Assembly: GCA_009760855.2 (NCBI GenBank)
Contig: WPIO01000033.1
Location: 152,001-216,000 of the forward strand
Length of the DNA stretch: 64,000 nt
Reading direction: 5' to 3'
Source: Cristatella mucedo
Lineage: Eukaryota; Bryozoa; Phylactolaemata; Cristatellidae
Every line of letters starts with the position of its first letter. The stretch's first letter is position 1. This document shows positions 46,200 through 58,064 of the stretch, in pieces. The notes below the pieces were generated by a model that did not search any database, was not told where the DNA came from, and worked only from the letters and a program-made list of their open reading frames with translations. A program made the position numbers and the translations under genes.

Positions 46200-47400
46200 T
46201 AACACGTGATAAATATTTGCCCAAGCATCTGGATAACTAAATCTCTTTCTAGGACCTTCACGTACTGTAGTTTGGTTCGCCCCTCGGAGAGCCAGCCGAT
46301 TCCCATCACCGACATTTTACTACCAACGCACGGAGCCGATGAGCGGCTCCACTCGGCCCCTACTCTCACTCGACTCCTCTCCTCGACCCTGGCTGTCCAT
46401 GGCCGACCCCGATGGTGAATCCATCATCTGTTCACCAGCGGATTATCGGCCTGTGTCAACTCCTCATTCGAAGCTGACCACAGCTGTGCTCTCAGGCCAG
46501 GATCTCTCGAGGATGCTCCCTCCAACTGTTGAGGAAGGGAGCAGTACCAGCCTGCATGCAATCGAACTACACGTACGTTGAAGAAGAAGCATATAAGCAT
46601 CAAGTTGATAGCATGCAGAAAGCTGAGCAGGTATTAGCATAAAGGGTCAGTCAATATGCAGGCACAAAGCAAAACATTAATATGTAGGTGGCTGCTAAAT
46701 GTGGTCAAGTCAGCTGACTTCGTGAGTTTTTGCCGGAAGTGAGTCATAAACCTTGGAAATACAGGAGAAGAAGGCGTGGTATCCAAAGGATTTAAGGTTT
46801 AGTATTGGCTCAGTTAAACGACTAGAGTTAAATGTAATGAGCGGTACCATTGTCTGCTACAGACAAACTATTTCAGTGAGATCATTCACAGCAAGAGAAT
46901 GAAGGGAGCTAATAGTGAGAAACAGAACCTTGAAGTCGATACGCCGCTCGACACGCTGCCAGAGCCATGCCGTGAGAAACGGCGGAACATCGTCTTACGG
47001 TCACGAAATACGAGCCTCGCAACAAATCTTGTGCCCAACAGTAAGGGCATCATTTTTCGCGCAGGAAGACCTGCAAGGAAATAAAAACCAATATTCTAGA
47101 CATCATTTCACGAATAAATTCAACACCTTTTCAATGGTAGCCATGCTTAGGTACGCCAAATTAGTCCTACGTTGCATAGCTAAAAGTAAACAGATGTGAC
47201 CATTGAGCTGATGTGGTCACGTTGAAGGTCATTTTGGAACAGAATATCCAGGTTTTCGCATAGAAGCTAGAGGTGATGAGCTGGCTGAAATAACTTTGAG
47301 ATTGGGTGTTGCCATATATGAGCGACTCCGATTTTTTCATAATAATTAAGATGCGAATGATATTTAAAGTTTTGAAGGGACATTCCACACCTTGGGCTGC
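46200..47400 (-). mobile_element. LINE-A, interrupted minus-strand copy
   Basis: 3' UTR and ORF2 end at 46.61-47.4 kb ('ccaaaggatttaaggttt', 'atgaagggagctaatagtgagaaacagaaccttgaagtcgat') on the minus strand. The expected hairpin tail appears further left at 46.21-46.27 kb (CCTAGAAAGAGATTTAGTTA), suggesting the copy is split by a GC-rich insertion. Confidence 0.55.
46275..46600. other. GC-rich insertion of unknown type
   Basis: About 320 bp distinctly GC-richer than its surroundings, bounded by LINE-A sequence on both sides. It contains CGAGGATGCTCCCTCC and CACTCGACTCCTCTCCTCGA. No coding frame with a recognisable motif and no tRNA-like boxes. The 80-codon plus frame inside is not called. Confidence 0.4.
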
Positions 47401-47570
47401 ACATTTGAGCTGCTAGTGAAGGTCACATGTACCTAGTACCTAGTACAAGTTCCGTTAAAAACCTGTGCATTACGAGATTTGCACTTTAAATTGTATTTTG
47501 TGTAATCAGTTTGCAGACAAAAGCAATGAAGCTTTTACCCTTGTAGAAACTCTTGCCAATGAATTTAACC
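47401..47570. other. Short non-coding spacer
   Basis: Contains a short direct repeat (ACCTAGT ACCTAGT) near 47.43 kb; otherwise nothing. Confidence 0.4.
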
Positions 47571-48690
47571 ACAGTCTGAAGGGTGCAGACGGCATTCACT
47601 GATTCATTGATTAAGGCCCATGGAATAGGATATCACTTCTATGCTGACGATACTCAGTTGTATTTGTCATTTAAACCGTCGAAATCTGCTGCAGCAACTG
47701 AGAAACTGAATGCTTGCCTTGCCGATATTCGATCCTGGATGTCGGAAAACTTCCTGAAATTAAATGACGATAAAACCGAACTGCTTCTCATAGGACACCC
47801 TAAGCGTGTGGCTGGATTAAAAGGCTTTGCTGTTCTAATAGGTGATGCTATTGTGTGACCTTCACCACGTGCTCGTAATCTAGGTGTCGCGTTCGACAGC
47901 TGCCTCAATTTCAAAAGCTTCATTCAGAAGACTGCCTCTACAGCTAGCCATCACATCCGATCCCTATCCAAGAGTAGAAGCTGTCTCCCACAGTGGCTTG
48001 TAAAAAATTTAACTAGCTCTTTAGTTCTGTCTCGGCTTGATTGTTGTAATTTCCTTTTGGCTGGGCTACCAAAGAAAGCTATTATGCCACTACAGCGGAC
48101 TATGAATATGGCTGCAAGGCAGGTCTTTAAGTCCCAGCGGTTTGAGCACGTGTCACCTTTGCTGAAAGAGCTAGGATGGTTGCCGGTTGAGCAAAGGATA
48201 CAGAGCAAAGTTCTTACGCTGACCCACAAGGCCCGCCACGGCTTGGCTCCTTCGTACCTAGCTGAACTGCTGCACTGGTTTCAGCCTGTTTGCACCCTTA
48301 GGTCCTGTGTGGACAATAAATTAGCTGTTCCATTCCTCTGCTTAAAGACCGTTGGCGACAGAAGCTTTAGCTCTGCAGGTCCTAGACTGTGGAACACGCT
48401 TCCACAATTCTGACGCAACGACAACTACTCTCCTGCTGCCGACTATGGCTCATCCTTTTCAGCGGTCCTGAACTGCTACTTCTATGCTACTCACTACCTC
48501 AACTGCTCTCCTAACTCTGCTATGCTTCCTACTTTCTCTTTGTTGCGTGAGACGAAGTCTATTGGCTACCGAATGCGTACCGAAAGCCGCTTAGGCTGTG
48601 AGTGGGCTATACAAAACTCTCCTGTGTAACACCCACATGGTCTTTTTGACTTGGTGGAGTTACTGACGGAGATACATTACATTCACTTAG
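47570..48690 (+). mobile_element. LINE family B (CR1-like), best copy
   Basis: The frame 47583-47858 reads HFYADDTQLYLSF (intact catalytic YADD of the RT), LADIRSWMSENFLKLNDDK and TELLLIGHPKRVAGL. After a frame change, 48057-48413 reads FEHVSPLLKELGWLPVEQRI, THKARHGLAPSYLAELL and FSSAGPRLWNTLP, the thumb/C-terminal region common to CR1-like LINEs. The upstream RT and endonuclease are missing, so 5' truncated and frameshifted. It is better preserved than the 1.2 and 36.5 kb copies. Distinct from family A in sequence and in lacking the ATT tail. Confidence 0.88.
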
Positions 48691-49600
48691 AGGTGCGAAA
48701 AAAGTAAACACATGATTCGTATTCCTATATCCTTACTGCTTCGAAATCTGAGAGAACCTGATACCTTGTCCGTCTCTCGAAGCGAGTTCTGATTCTGCTA
48801 GTCAAATCCCTGATGCCAGGAAATGTCATGAAGCCCCTCTAAAAATCAAGTATTTCTTTGAAGAGCATAAAGCAGAATAATTAAGAGCTTAGGTCGATTT
48901 TAAAATCTGCTTGAAACCATCAAAACTGACAACAAAAATTTGGATGACCACGAGCTTTTCCACAAGAGTCATGCTCTTCTGTAATCTAATTTTAACCCAC
49001 CAAATATAATCTGCACTAGCCACTTGATAATATTGGGACAGAAGCTAAGGTGTTCATCTTAATGCGATTACCAAGCTTCTTCATAGAAAAATTTCAATCA
49101 TTCTTAAAGACAGCAGAGACGCCTGCCCAAAACTAGCCAATCCACTGATGGCTGCACTGCTAATTAGCTTTTAATTCATCCAAGCAAGCCATGGGAGAGC
49201 CTGAGTGCATGCTCCCGCCGAAGGCACGCCTGTAGATAGGCTTCTGAAGAAACATGCTAATTAAATTAGCATAACATCAAAAGCAATTAAGATCGTATTA
49301 TTGAAAAAATCTCATCTAAAACTCAAATCTAAGCTTGCCCATGACATCGAGTCGCCTCTGCAGCTTAGCAAACCCCAGTCTAAAAAAGAACCATAGCCCT
49401 TTGAGCAATTGGGTTAGGCCTACCTGCAAGTGCAGCATGAAGGGTACAAGGCTAAGGTGACCAGTTTCACACGATCATGTACGTTTCACTGCCACGTCAA
49501 AGGAACACGTCTGCCTGCTGGTGCTCGTTCTCGGTCAGTCAGTTGCTCAGCCTGCAGTACAAGAAAGGAAGATAATACTGTCTGTGCATGCTAAGGAATG
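48690..49600. repeat. Segment paralogous to 200-1210
   Basis: See the partner at 200-1210. The part matching exon candidate 276-422 is at about 48.69-48.83 kb on the minus strand and carries a one-base indel relative to it. Confidence 0.45.
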
Positions 49601-50340
49601 TGCGAAAACTCTCTAACTGCTGAAGATAGTAAAAACAGCACTGCCATCCCTAAACTTTCAGTTTGAAAGCTAGCCAAAGAAGAGCAGCTGATAAATGCAT
49701 AGCTCGGCGGCACTTACACCTGCAATACGTGCTGCATGCGTGGGAATGTGAATTTTTGGTCAGAAATGAATAATCTGAAGACTCCCGCTAGTTCAAAGCA
49801 AGAGAGCACAATGAGGATTTGGCCACTGGTAAGATGCTTACATCAAACAAAACAGGTCGTACATTTGAGCTCTTCGGCTGATGTAAAGAACCAGATTAGA
49901 GATTATATTCTCCAATAGTGCATTAAAAATCCTTAGTTTATACATTTTTCCTTTAACATCAACATCTTCATGGAGCTAATACCGTGCTAGAAACGTCGTT
50001 ATTTACTAATTGACGTAGTCAATGAATAAAAAAATACTCTGCACTACAGCAATGAGCTTAACTAAGAAATTTAATTATTCTTTAACAGAAATGTGGAGTA
50101 AAAGTTGCTTTGTCAAAATTATTTGCTTATCTGCCCTCAAGCATGCATTTGCCGAAATCATTTTGTGTCTCACTATTAGGACTCAATATTGGAATAACGT
50201 GTAACTAACAATTGGGATGCGTTGCTACTCTCAGTGACTTTGCATTGTTACAGAAGTTGCAGTTAAGTATATGTGTATTATGCTAAGCTTTCCCTGTTTG
50301 CCAACAAATTTTGTCTTTTCTTTTTTATTATTCTGTTTGG
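49601..50340. other. No recognised features
   Basis: AT-rich, with small frames lacking motifs. Confidence 0.4.
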
Positions 50341-50344
50341 TGTC

Positions 50345-50840
50345 CATGATTATAGAACGCGGTTCACCTCTCAGATATACTCCCCCATCAGGCCAAGCAT
50401 CTTGCTATCCACTTTTCGGAATCCAACAGTCTAAAAATTCATCGTACAAACCTCAAATCCTTTGGAGACCGTGCATTTAGCTCGTATGCTCCCAAAGCCT
50501 GGAACTTCCTCCCGACCTGCGTCAGAACATCCCCTGACCTGGCCAGATTTAAAAAGAACTTAAAAATACACCTATTTAGGGCAGCATTTAGTGGGTCCCT
50601 GTGATTCGTCCTTGATGTACTTATGCGTGCTGACACTGTGCATGCTGCCACCAACCACATTTGCATGCTGACCCTGTGCATGTCACCCCTAACCATGTTA
50701 TTCATTTTGTTTGTTTTTCAAGCATGATATTACTCATGATTAAATCGTGTTTCCCCTTGCAGCAAATGTAAAGCGCCTAGAAAGAGATTGAGATCTCTGA
50801 GGGCACTTTATCAAGTGCATTATTATTATTATTATTATTC
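50345..50840 (+). mobile_element. LINE-A 3' end fragment
   Basis: Starts abruptly within ORF2 (CTCAGATATACTCCCCCATC), runs through the 3' UTR and ends with the intact hairpin AAAGCGCCTAGAAAGAGATT ... GGGCACTTTATCAAGTGCAT and (ATT)n at 50.82-50.84 kb. A typical short 5'-truncated insertion. Confidence 0.85.
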
Positions 50841-52129
50841 AGTGCATATTACTATACAGATGATCAACTAACCAGTGGCCAATAGTGGCCATTAGTCTTC
50901 TTTTGTCCTTTAGCCTGCAGGCCAAAGGATTATATTTGAGTGTTTTAGCATGCTTGACTAATCGTGATAACGTGCATACCCTTTATCTTTGGGTATTGAT
51001 TATCTGCTAGCTACCTTTAAAGCACACTAAGATAATTTGTATCTTGTGGAGTACGGCAAAGGATCTATCAGTATTACTATTTTGTATTACTATTATTTGT
51101 TTCTCTCTGAGGGTTTCACGTGCATACCTGAACAAGATTAAGTGCATTTTGCAAACTAATAATGCTGTTTCTAAGCAGAGACTCTGAGCGTCTTGTGAAG
51201 ACCAGGATAGAGATTACATTATTGTGCGGTTCAAAGCAGACGGCATGTCGTTGTTATTACTTAAATTTCTCATGACTCCACCTGATAAAGTCATGGTCAA
51301 GAGCCAGCAGCTCATTACACTTAGGCAAACACTTTCTGCTCACTGCTGATAGATTTTCTCGGCTTAGTGTATAAGTTTAATCGCACTGGCAGTAATCAGA
51401 ATAGGCTAATAAATGCATACTTAAAACCAGAGTCCTTAAAAACATCTTTCAGAGAGTTATTTTTATAATTCCCCACATGCGACAGATTCCATTCTGACAC
51501 GGCAAAGTTACAGCACTACATATTTACGTATGTATTTTAAAAGCGCGGACATTACAGAATAAAAAGTAAGGGTGATATTACGGAAAACAAAGTGAGCTGG
51601 ACTGAACGTTATCACTCTCATGATCTCAGTTACTAAAGCTCTTGCCCACGCTCTAACTTGCAATCAGCTTACACTGTGCTCTTCGTAGGTGGCAATTCTG
51701 TTTATTATTGTAGTTCAATTCTAGTAAAATAATGGACAGGAGCCTTCTCCCATAAGTTGTCCACCTGCCACGCATCTTATCAAAATAGAATGAGTAACTT
51801 TTCCTCCTGCAGGCCCATAAGCTATCCCCAACCGAAAGTGGCTGACCGAATAGAGTAATCTCGAGCAAAAACTTTGAAGACATCAATCGTTAGCAGTGTC
51901 TATTTATCTTGTCTTTATAAGCTGTATAGCTGCCTTCTCACGCTACTTCTGCATGAGCTTCATTCGCTCACATTCATTTACCATTAATCAAATCGATGTA
52001 ACGATTCCCCATCAGTTTTAGGAATCACTCCGCTCGCTTGCAACAGCATATTTACCATGGTTTTTTGCGCATTCATTTTTGTCTCGGAAGGCCTGGACTG
52101 CACTAGTATTTGGTTATCCGGCCGTCTCT
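50841..52129. other. No recognised features
   Basis: Non-coding. The minus frame 51653-51886 has no motif I recognise and no good splice boundaries. Confidence 0.4.
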
Positions 52130-52190
52130 TGAAGAAAAAGAAACTTTTTGGTGATCGATCCTTTAGCTCCTGCGCACCGAAAGTCTTTAA

Positions 52191-52231
<41 letters not shown>
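52130..52231 (+). mobile_element. LINE scrap followed by (TC)n
   Basis: FGDRSFSSCAPKVFN is the conserved 'GDRAFSSYAPKAWN' block of CR1-like ORF2. It runs directly into CT repeats at 52193-52231. Confidence 0.6.
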
Positions 52232-52236
<5 letters not shown>

Positions 52237-53034
52237 TAGTCACTACTAACGAAGACTTTTCAGCTTGTAAGTCTTGAACCAAGGCTTTTGAGTTTTTTGT
52301 TGTTTTGGAATCATTGCAAAAACATGAGAATTGTTTCATTTTCAATGATTGATACCTTGTTTACTCACCCCTGGGCATCGATAGTCTCTCAGATAGTTGA
52401 GATATTCGCATGAGTAGAGATGCAGTTCTCCTTTAGACAAATAGAATAATCTTTTAGGAATATAAATATAAAATCATTTTCCCCAATCCTTTAACAGCTG
52501 GTCACTGATGAACATTACCAAACGCATTTCGTTATTTAACACCATTTACGTATCTTACGTATACGTATACGTATACGTATCTATCTCGCATCTAAATTAT
52601 TAGTTTTTTTATTCTGCTCCTTGGTTTCACAGACAGGTTTTAAAAATTGGAAGAGATTTTTGTAAATTCTATTATGCACATATATATAAGTATATTCATT
52701 TACTAATTTATTTAGTTATTTCCGAGCAGCTCACTGCCTCTGGAATCGCCGCTCATAGTAGTTCCATTGCGAAAGATATTGCTGAGCCATCTTGCTGTGT
52801 GACAGGAGTCCTTTATTTTATCACGTGACTTCCCATTTGACTAAATTGCGCCAGTTTGCCGCTTGACGGAGGGAAGGACGAACTTTCTCGCTTTAATTAG
52901 TAGGGAAATATTTGATCTCATCCCAAAGGTAACATATATGAAAGATTTGAAAACGTGAGTGCATTGAAAACTTTGCTCCATTCGAACAGTGTACAAAATT
53001 GCGGAACAAATAATACCAGCGTAGCTCGACTTAC
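52232..53034. other. Non-coding; small ACGTAT repeat
   Basis: (ACGTAT)n-type repeat at about 52553-52582. Otherwise AT-rich sequence, intron of locus B if transcribed on the minus strand. Confidence 0.45.
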
Positions 53035-53218
53035 TATCAGTCCAAGCAGTGTGCGGCCGTTAGAATCCAGTGGGGACTGATAAGGCTTCCACCACATTTC
53101 AAGGTCAAGCTATTATTGAGCATCACTTGCCACGGCCAACTGTGGGCAATCGCCTCCATACCTCCAACTATATGCTTATATTGTGGCCTATGGGCGGCAT
53201 AAGGTCGGCCACATACAC
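53035..53218 (-). pseudogene. Locus B trypsin His exon, with in-frame TGA
   Basis: Same length (184 nt), phases and splice sites (acceptor TTTTGTAG, donor GTAAGT) as 4647-4830. It reads [33 protein letters not shown], then [17 protein letters not shown]. The His57 motif is kept, but the activation residue is His after Lys instead of Arg, and TGA lies two codons after TAAHC, just before the donor. The gene-level reading is a pseudogene, in agreement with damage in its SRCR exons. Strong conservation at the DNA level suggests fairly recent decay. Confidence 0.82.
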
Positions 53219-53910
53219 CTACAAAAGATAACTAACAAAAATAGCAAAATTTCACTTACCATGCTCACAGGACACAACAAAGAAATTAGCACCGATGCCC
53301 TCAAACTCATTACTTGTGTCATGAACAGCTTGCAGGATAAACCTGAGCTAAGACTGATGCACACGTGTGCTGCTGCTCAATACGTTGAGCGAAGATCGCA
53401 TTGGTTAACTTGAATGTCTTGCATGCATAGGTTTTCACATCGCTAAGATGCAATATATTGCAATGAGATAGTAAAACATTAAAATATATGCTTACAGCAT
53501 ATGCCTTGCCAATGCAGAGGTCTATAAATATGAATATATGGTTGATTAAATAACCTCTAAAGCTAAACGAATCTTATGGACATGTATGATCATATTCAAA
53601 GTTTGAATTTTATAATTTTAAATTAATACGAAAACAGCGAGTAGTTAATTACTGCAATCTCATTTTTCGAAGCTTGGAAACTGTAGGTATAATCATTAGG
53701 TGCAATGCCGAGATGTTTCACTTTAAAATAAGACCCGCAAGTGATGGAATATTTAAGCCAATATTATAAGGTTTTTTTACAACAACTTATCAGTTTATGA
53801 TGCTGAATCGCACCTAATCAGATATTAACCTATATTTAAATTGTAGTTTGTTCAGGGGACTCGCACAATAAGGAGGCACTTGTTGGGCTCATACCGTTGG
53901 GAGATTTGAC

Positions 53911-54076
53911 AAGCCGTGATGGCACACTAGGTAAGGTGGTTGCTTTCGCGACCTCGGTCTCGAGGTCGTGGGTTCGATTCATGCGGTTGGCGATCCTTTA
54001 CAGCCACTGCAAGCGGTGGTGATAGCCGTAAAGGCTCTTCTGTCGCTATGCAAAAAGAGGCTGTTTAATCAGCTAG
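53911..54076 (+). mobile_element. SINE-1 copy
   Basis: AGCCGTGATGGCACACTAGG, B box GGTTCGATTCA, body CCACTGCAAGCGGTGG, end CTGTTTAATCAGCTAG. Differs from the 30.47 kb copy at only a few positions. Not present at the aligned place in the main gene's introns. Confidence 0.85.
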
Positions 54077-54524
54077 TTATTTTTTTCTTTTTAATATGCG
54101 TAGTGACATACAGCGGAGCTTGCTTACCGATAATCTCATGGCTCTTGACTCTGTAGAATTGACGAGAAAAGTGAAACAAAGGGATTTACTGTCCTCATAA
54201 AGAGAGGTTGAATCGCACTCAAAAACGATCATCCTAATGTAATTAGTTAAACAAGATAAGCAAAAGCAAAAAAAGCTCGCTGTAACCATGCCAGTCAACG
54301 TGTTTATTCTTAAACAAGCATCCCCTCCACTTAACCTTCAACTTTAATAAAAGGCTAGAAACTGTTTTCAAGGTAATGGCTGAATTTCATGACCCACCCC
54401 TGACAATGGTGATAATTTATGTAATGAACCACCACTGATTCCAGAATAGGACAGACCACCTGCACAAAGGTGCTGGAAAGTACCTACAGACTTTCTCTGG
54501 TGTGGTTTAATAATAATTATATAA

Positions 54525-54835
54525 TAATAATGCACTTGATAAAGCCCCTCAGAGAACTTAATCTCTTTCTAGGCGCTATACATCTGCTGCTAAGGCAAAC
54601 TCAATTGAATGGTGAGTAATAGCATGCTTGATAAACAACATGAATAACATGGTTAAGGGTGACATACACGGGGTCAACATGCAAATGTGGTTAGTGGCAG
54701 CATGCACAGTGTCAGCACGCATAAACACATGTAGGATCAATCAAAGAGGCCAACTAAATGCTGTCGTAAATAGGCGTGTTTTAAGTTCTTTTTTAATGTG
54801 ATCAAGCCATGGGATGTTCTGATATTTCAACGAGG
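54525..54835 (-). mobile_element. LINE-A 3' fragment
   Basis: TAATAATGCACTTGATAAAG, CCCCTCAGAGAACTTAATCT, GCGCTATACATCTGCTGC, then the 3' UTR to 'gggatgttctgat' where it is cut. Minus orientation. Confidence 0.8.
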
Positions 54836-56244
54836 ACGCACATTTAATACCGGCTTTACCTTTGTCATTGTTTGGCAGCTGTTAGCATAATCTAGGCTTT
54901 AGCGTATATTCAGATGAAACTCGTCTTATCTGTTCTTTGATCTCTACATTCCTGCAGGAGCCAGAAACTCTCTCTGCTACATTCCATCGAGAACTGCTGC
55001 AAATGGCCCTTGCATGCTATAAAAAATACTTATAAAATTTAATGACAATGAAATCGGCTTAATAATGTCAGGCAAACCTAATTGTGCTGAAAAAGTAAAG
55101 CCTAGCCCTAAAACCGAGAATTCTTGGCATGCAGGATGCCCTGTAGGGTCTCCTTGAAATCAGGATTCCCTCCTTTACCGAAGCGACCACACTAGCGAAG
55201 CACTCACTAGCTTACCACATGAACACCTAAGTCAAGTCAAGTCTCCCTCCTTTGCTCTACAAAACCAAACAAATTTTTGCCCTTGAAAAAACAATACAGC
55301 AGTCGAGCAAGCCCATGCATTATTAGTGCCAAGTTTTGGCTGGCTTTGCACAGCAGTCTAAATTATTTGACTTAAATTCTTAGCTAACCTCTTGAATGCT
55401 ACACGGGTAACCGTTTCCTAAATCTAAATCTGAATGCCATTCGTCGACAAACTGTTTTCATTATACTAACAGGTCCTGTAACTCCCACTCTCCCTTGGAG
55501 GAGTCATGGGAGCTATCGTTTTCATTATTTTAACACGTCCAACAGAAGGCAACAGTCAAAATACTTGCCCCCTAACCCTTCACCTCATAACGCCGTCCTG
55601 TAATGAATTCCAATCTATTGGTATATCTATTTAAACACCCACAATCTCGCAATTTCAGCTGACTTTATTATTTGGCTCCAAAAAACCTATCCCGATTTGT
55701 TTTGATCAGGCTAGTCATCCTACAGCAAGCCGTTTTGACTCAAGTAGTTTAGTTGTGTTTCTAAACTCTATAGAATCCTTTGTATATAGTAGGTTCAGTA
55801 CTTGTGCTCGAAAAGCATAGAAAATGACAACTTAATGATGCTACTACAATCCCTGAGTAGACGAAATTTGAAACGAAAATAACAATTAGTCAGCTTTTGG
55901 TATCAGTAGCTTCATACGAGTAAACTGTGCTTTTTAAGGAAGCACTTTCTGGCACTGTGCGTAATATCACTAACTACATTAAACTCTTCCTTTTCAGCAC
56001 ATGCAAAATGCCTAGAAATAAATTTAGTTCCCCAGGCCGCTCTGTAAATATATTGACCATATCACACTATCACTGCGGTCCTCTTCGGTGGTACCGCAAA
56101 CCTATACTGAACCCTGGGGCTCTAAATAACTTGCCGTCGCTTGGTTCCAGCTGCTTACGCTCATGCATAGTCCGCCTCACTTTTGAATTTGATAGCTATT
56201 TGCCAGTCAGAGGCTTTAAAAGTGCATGGTCCAGCATTACATAC

Positions 56245-56423
56245 TCTGTGACATGTGACAGACCACTTCGGCGGCTTCATATCGGTTGCAATCGTGCTGC
56301 TTCCACGGTGCATGCTGGCACTGCTCAATCGAAGCCTCCGTACCATTGCACTGTACGTCGGCGAGTAGGAATGAGCATGCGCTTGACGCTTCAGCGATAG
56401 ATGTCAGTGCAGCCGTTGCATTC
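56245..56423 (-). pseudogene. Locus B SRCR second half
   Basis: Acceptor CTACTTTTGCAG, donor GTATGT, 179 nt, phase 2 to 1, equal to exons 5 and 7. It reads SFLLADVQCNGTEASIEQ, CQHAPWKQHDCNRYEAAEVV and C. All four cysteines remain and the frame is open, so this exon alone is undamaged; the pseudogene label comes from its partner exons. An extra Cys (SSACSF for SSAGSF) is present. Confidence 0.82.
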
Positions 56424-58064
56424 CTGCAAAAGTAGCACTTAACCATAGTACGGCTAATGCTCTGCAGAAGGTTCGATGTGGTTTGGAGGGGCTTAGAACA
56501 TTCAAAGCAGGCATAACTTAATGACATCTAGAATACATTTCCTTTTAATTCTCATGCATAGCTTTCCTAAGCATCCTACTTTGCTTTAGGAAAAAATTCC
56601 CCTCGTTTTTGAACCGCAAGAGAAGGTTGTACGTGCGTCGGTGAGCCAAGGAGGCCTTCTCATCCGATTGCCTGCACCAACGGTCAAATTCGGAGGAAGT
56701 TATTTCATGGTATCCAAAGTGCTCCAGCTGAAAACGGCGTCGGAGCCCTGCACTGCATTTTGGGTTTCATGAGATAATATGTTAATTGATATCTTCGTCA
56801 AAAAATAGGACTCCCAATTGCGATGGCACTTTAAGGACTAGATTACATTTTGCAGCTCTAAAATTATCCTAAACATGCTGCCACCAATGTTCAGTATTTT
56901 TACCCAACTTATCAGGATTTGGTCACTCTCTTGTGACTTGTATATACTAGCCAAGTCAGTCTCTTGACCTTAATTCAATAAAGGAATTTTAGGATGAAAA
57001 CGAGCGATGGATGAGGAAGCTGGCAGTCGCTATCACGGCTATTGATTCAAGCATGGGATAGAAAAACAGCAGATGTTAGCGAGCCTTTGATCAGCTCTAT
57101 GTCTGGGCGAGAAAGAGAGGTTGCTGCAAATAAGGCTAGGTCTGGCGTCATATTAGCATACTAATTTAAGTATTATAGGTGATAAATTCGAAAACATGTT
57201 TGGTTTTTTTATTTCAACCTGTGCACATACTTTGAATGCACTACCGTTTCATGTTTACTCGACGTGCCGATGAGTAGGAGGCTGTCAAGGCGGCTACCCC
57301 AGCCATCCAAATACGTTTGTGTTTGAGTCTAGGTTAGGTTACTAGGCAAAGGTCCTACAAACGGGTGACCCGAATGTATTCAAGCTTGCTTTAGCATGCT
57401 GGTTAAAGAATTTTAAGACTTTCGCATTATTGACTATATCATAGTATCCGATGGCCCTATTAGCCAGAGGCTGTGAGTGTTTTCTTGCAAGTTTTTGCAA
57501 GCCTACATTGGCATGATACTTGTGAACTTGTAAATGTTTGCACAATCTCGATGTCTTGCTCATCAAAACATGTTCATTGTTTCTCGTGGCGCAAGCTGCT
57601 AAATGCCTGAATACAGATTGATCATCGGAAGATATCGAAAACACAGAATCACAAAAATAATAGAAGTAATACTTTGTACTGTCCCAGAGAACTTAATTTC
57701 TTAGCTAGGAGCTTTGAATATATTGAAAAGGAAGCATGATCTATCCCTGCTGACTATTACCTAAACGAAAGCATATTTTCCTTTGGCACAATCAGCCGTG
57801 TGGATGTGGGAGATTGATGCCTGTAAATAATTTCGGTTACAGCCACCTAATTCTACTTAAAATTGCTATTGACTGTTCCAGACGACATCCTGGTTACCTG
57901 CCCGGTACATCACAGGCCAACCTGCTTCCATTTGGGCTCAGCGGCCGATAAGTGCGAGCAACGCACAAACTTCCTTGGGAGACCCAACCTCAAACCCTTC
58001 CCTAGCTCAGCTCAAGTTTCGCTCGCCAGCAGACATGCCATCCGCTTGAGTGAAGTGCTCTTAC
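56424..58064 (-). other. Locus B intron inside the SRCR domain
   Basis: Aligned in parts with intron 4 of the main gene: about 57.47-57.54 kb with 14.12-14.18 and 14.5-14.58 kb, and 57.66-57.89 kb with 14.84-15.12 kb, including the same LINE-A tail. The 100-codon minus frame at 57.34-57.64 kb is intronic. Confidence 0.55.
57655..57740 (-). mobile_element. LINE-A tail shared with 14.84 kb
   Basis: AATAATAGAAGTAATAC, CCCAGAGAACTTAATTTCTT and CTAGGAGCTTTGAATAT in the same orientation and flanks as in intron 4 of the main gene. Confidence 0.5.

Larger units (their letters stand above)
53219..56244 (-). other. Locus B intron between SRCR and protease exons
   Basis: One 3.0 kb intron where the main gene has two introns plus SRCR2. 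53.84-54.5 kb and 55.14-55.86 kb align with both introns 5 and 7 of the main gene. Contains SINE-1 (53.91 kb) and a LINE-A fragment (54.53 kb). No second SRCR pair is visible. Confidence 0.6.

Noticed and set aside
46049-46369. 106-codon minus frame that looked faintly like a trypsin segment
   Set aside because: Part of it is the LINE-A 3' tail (CCTAGAAAGAGATTTAGTTA), and conserved protease blocks are absent.
47583-47858. Functional reverse transcriptase because of an intact YADD
   Set aside because: Upstream RT and endonuclease are missing and the downstream frame is shifted.
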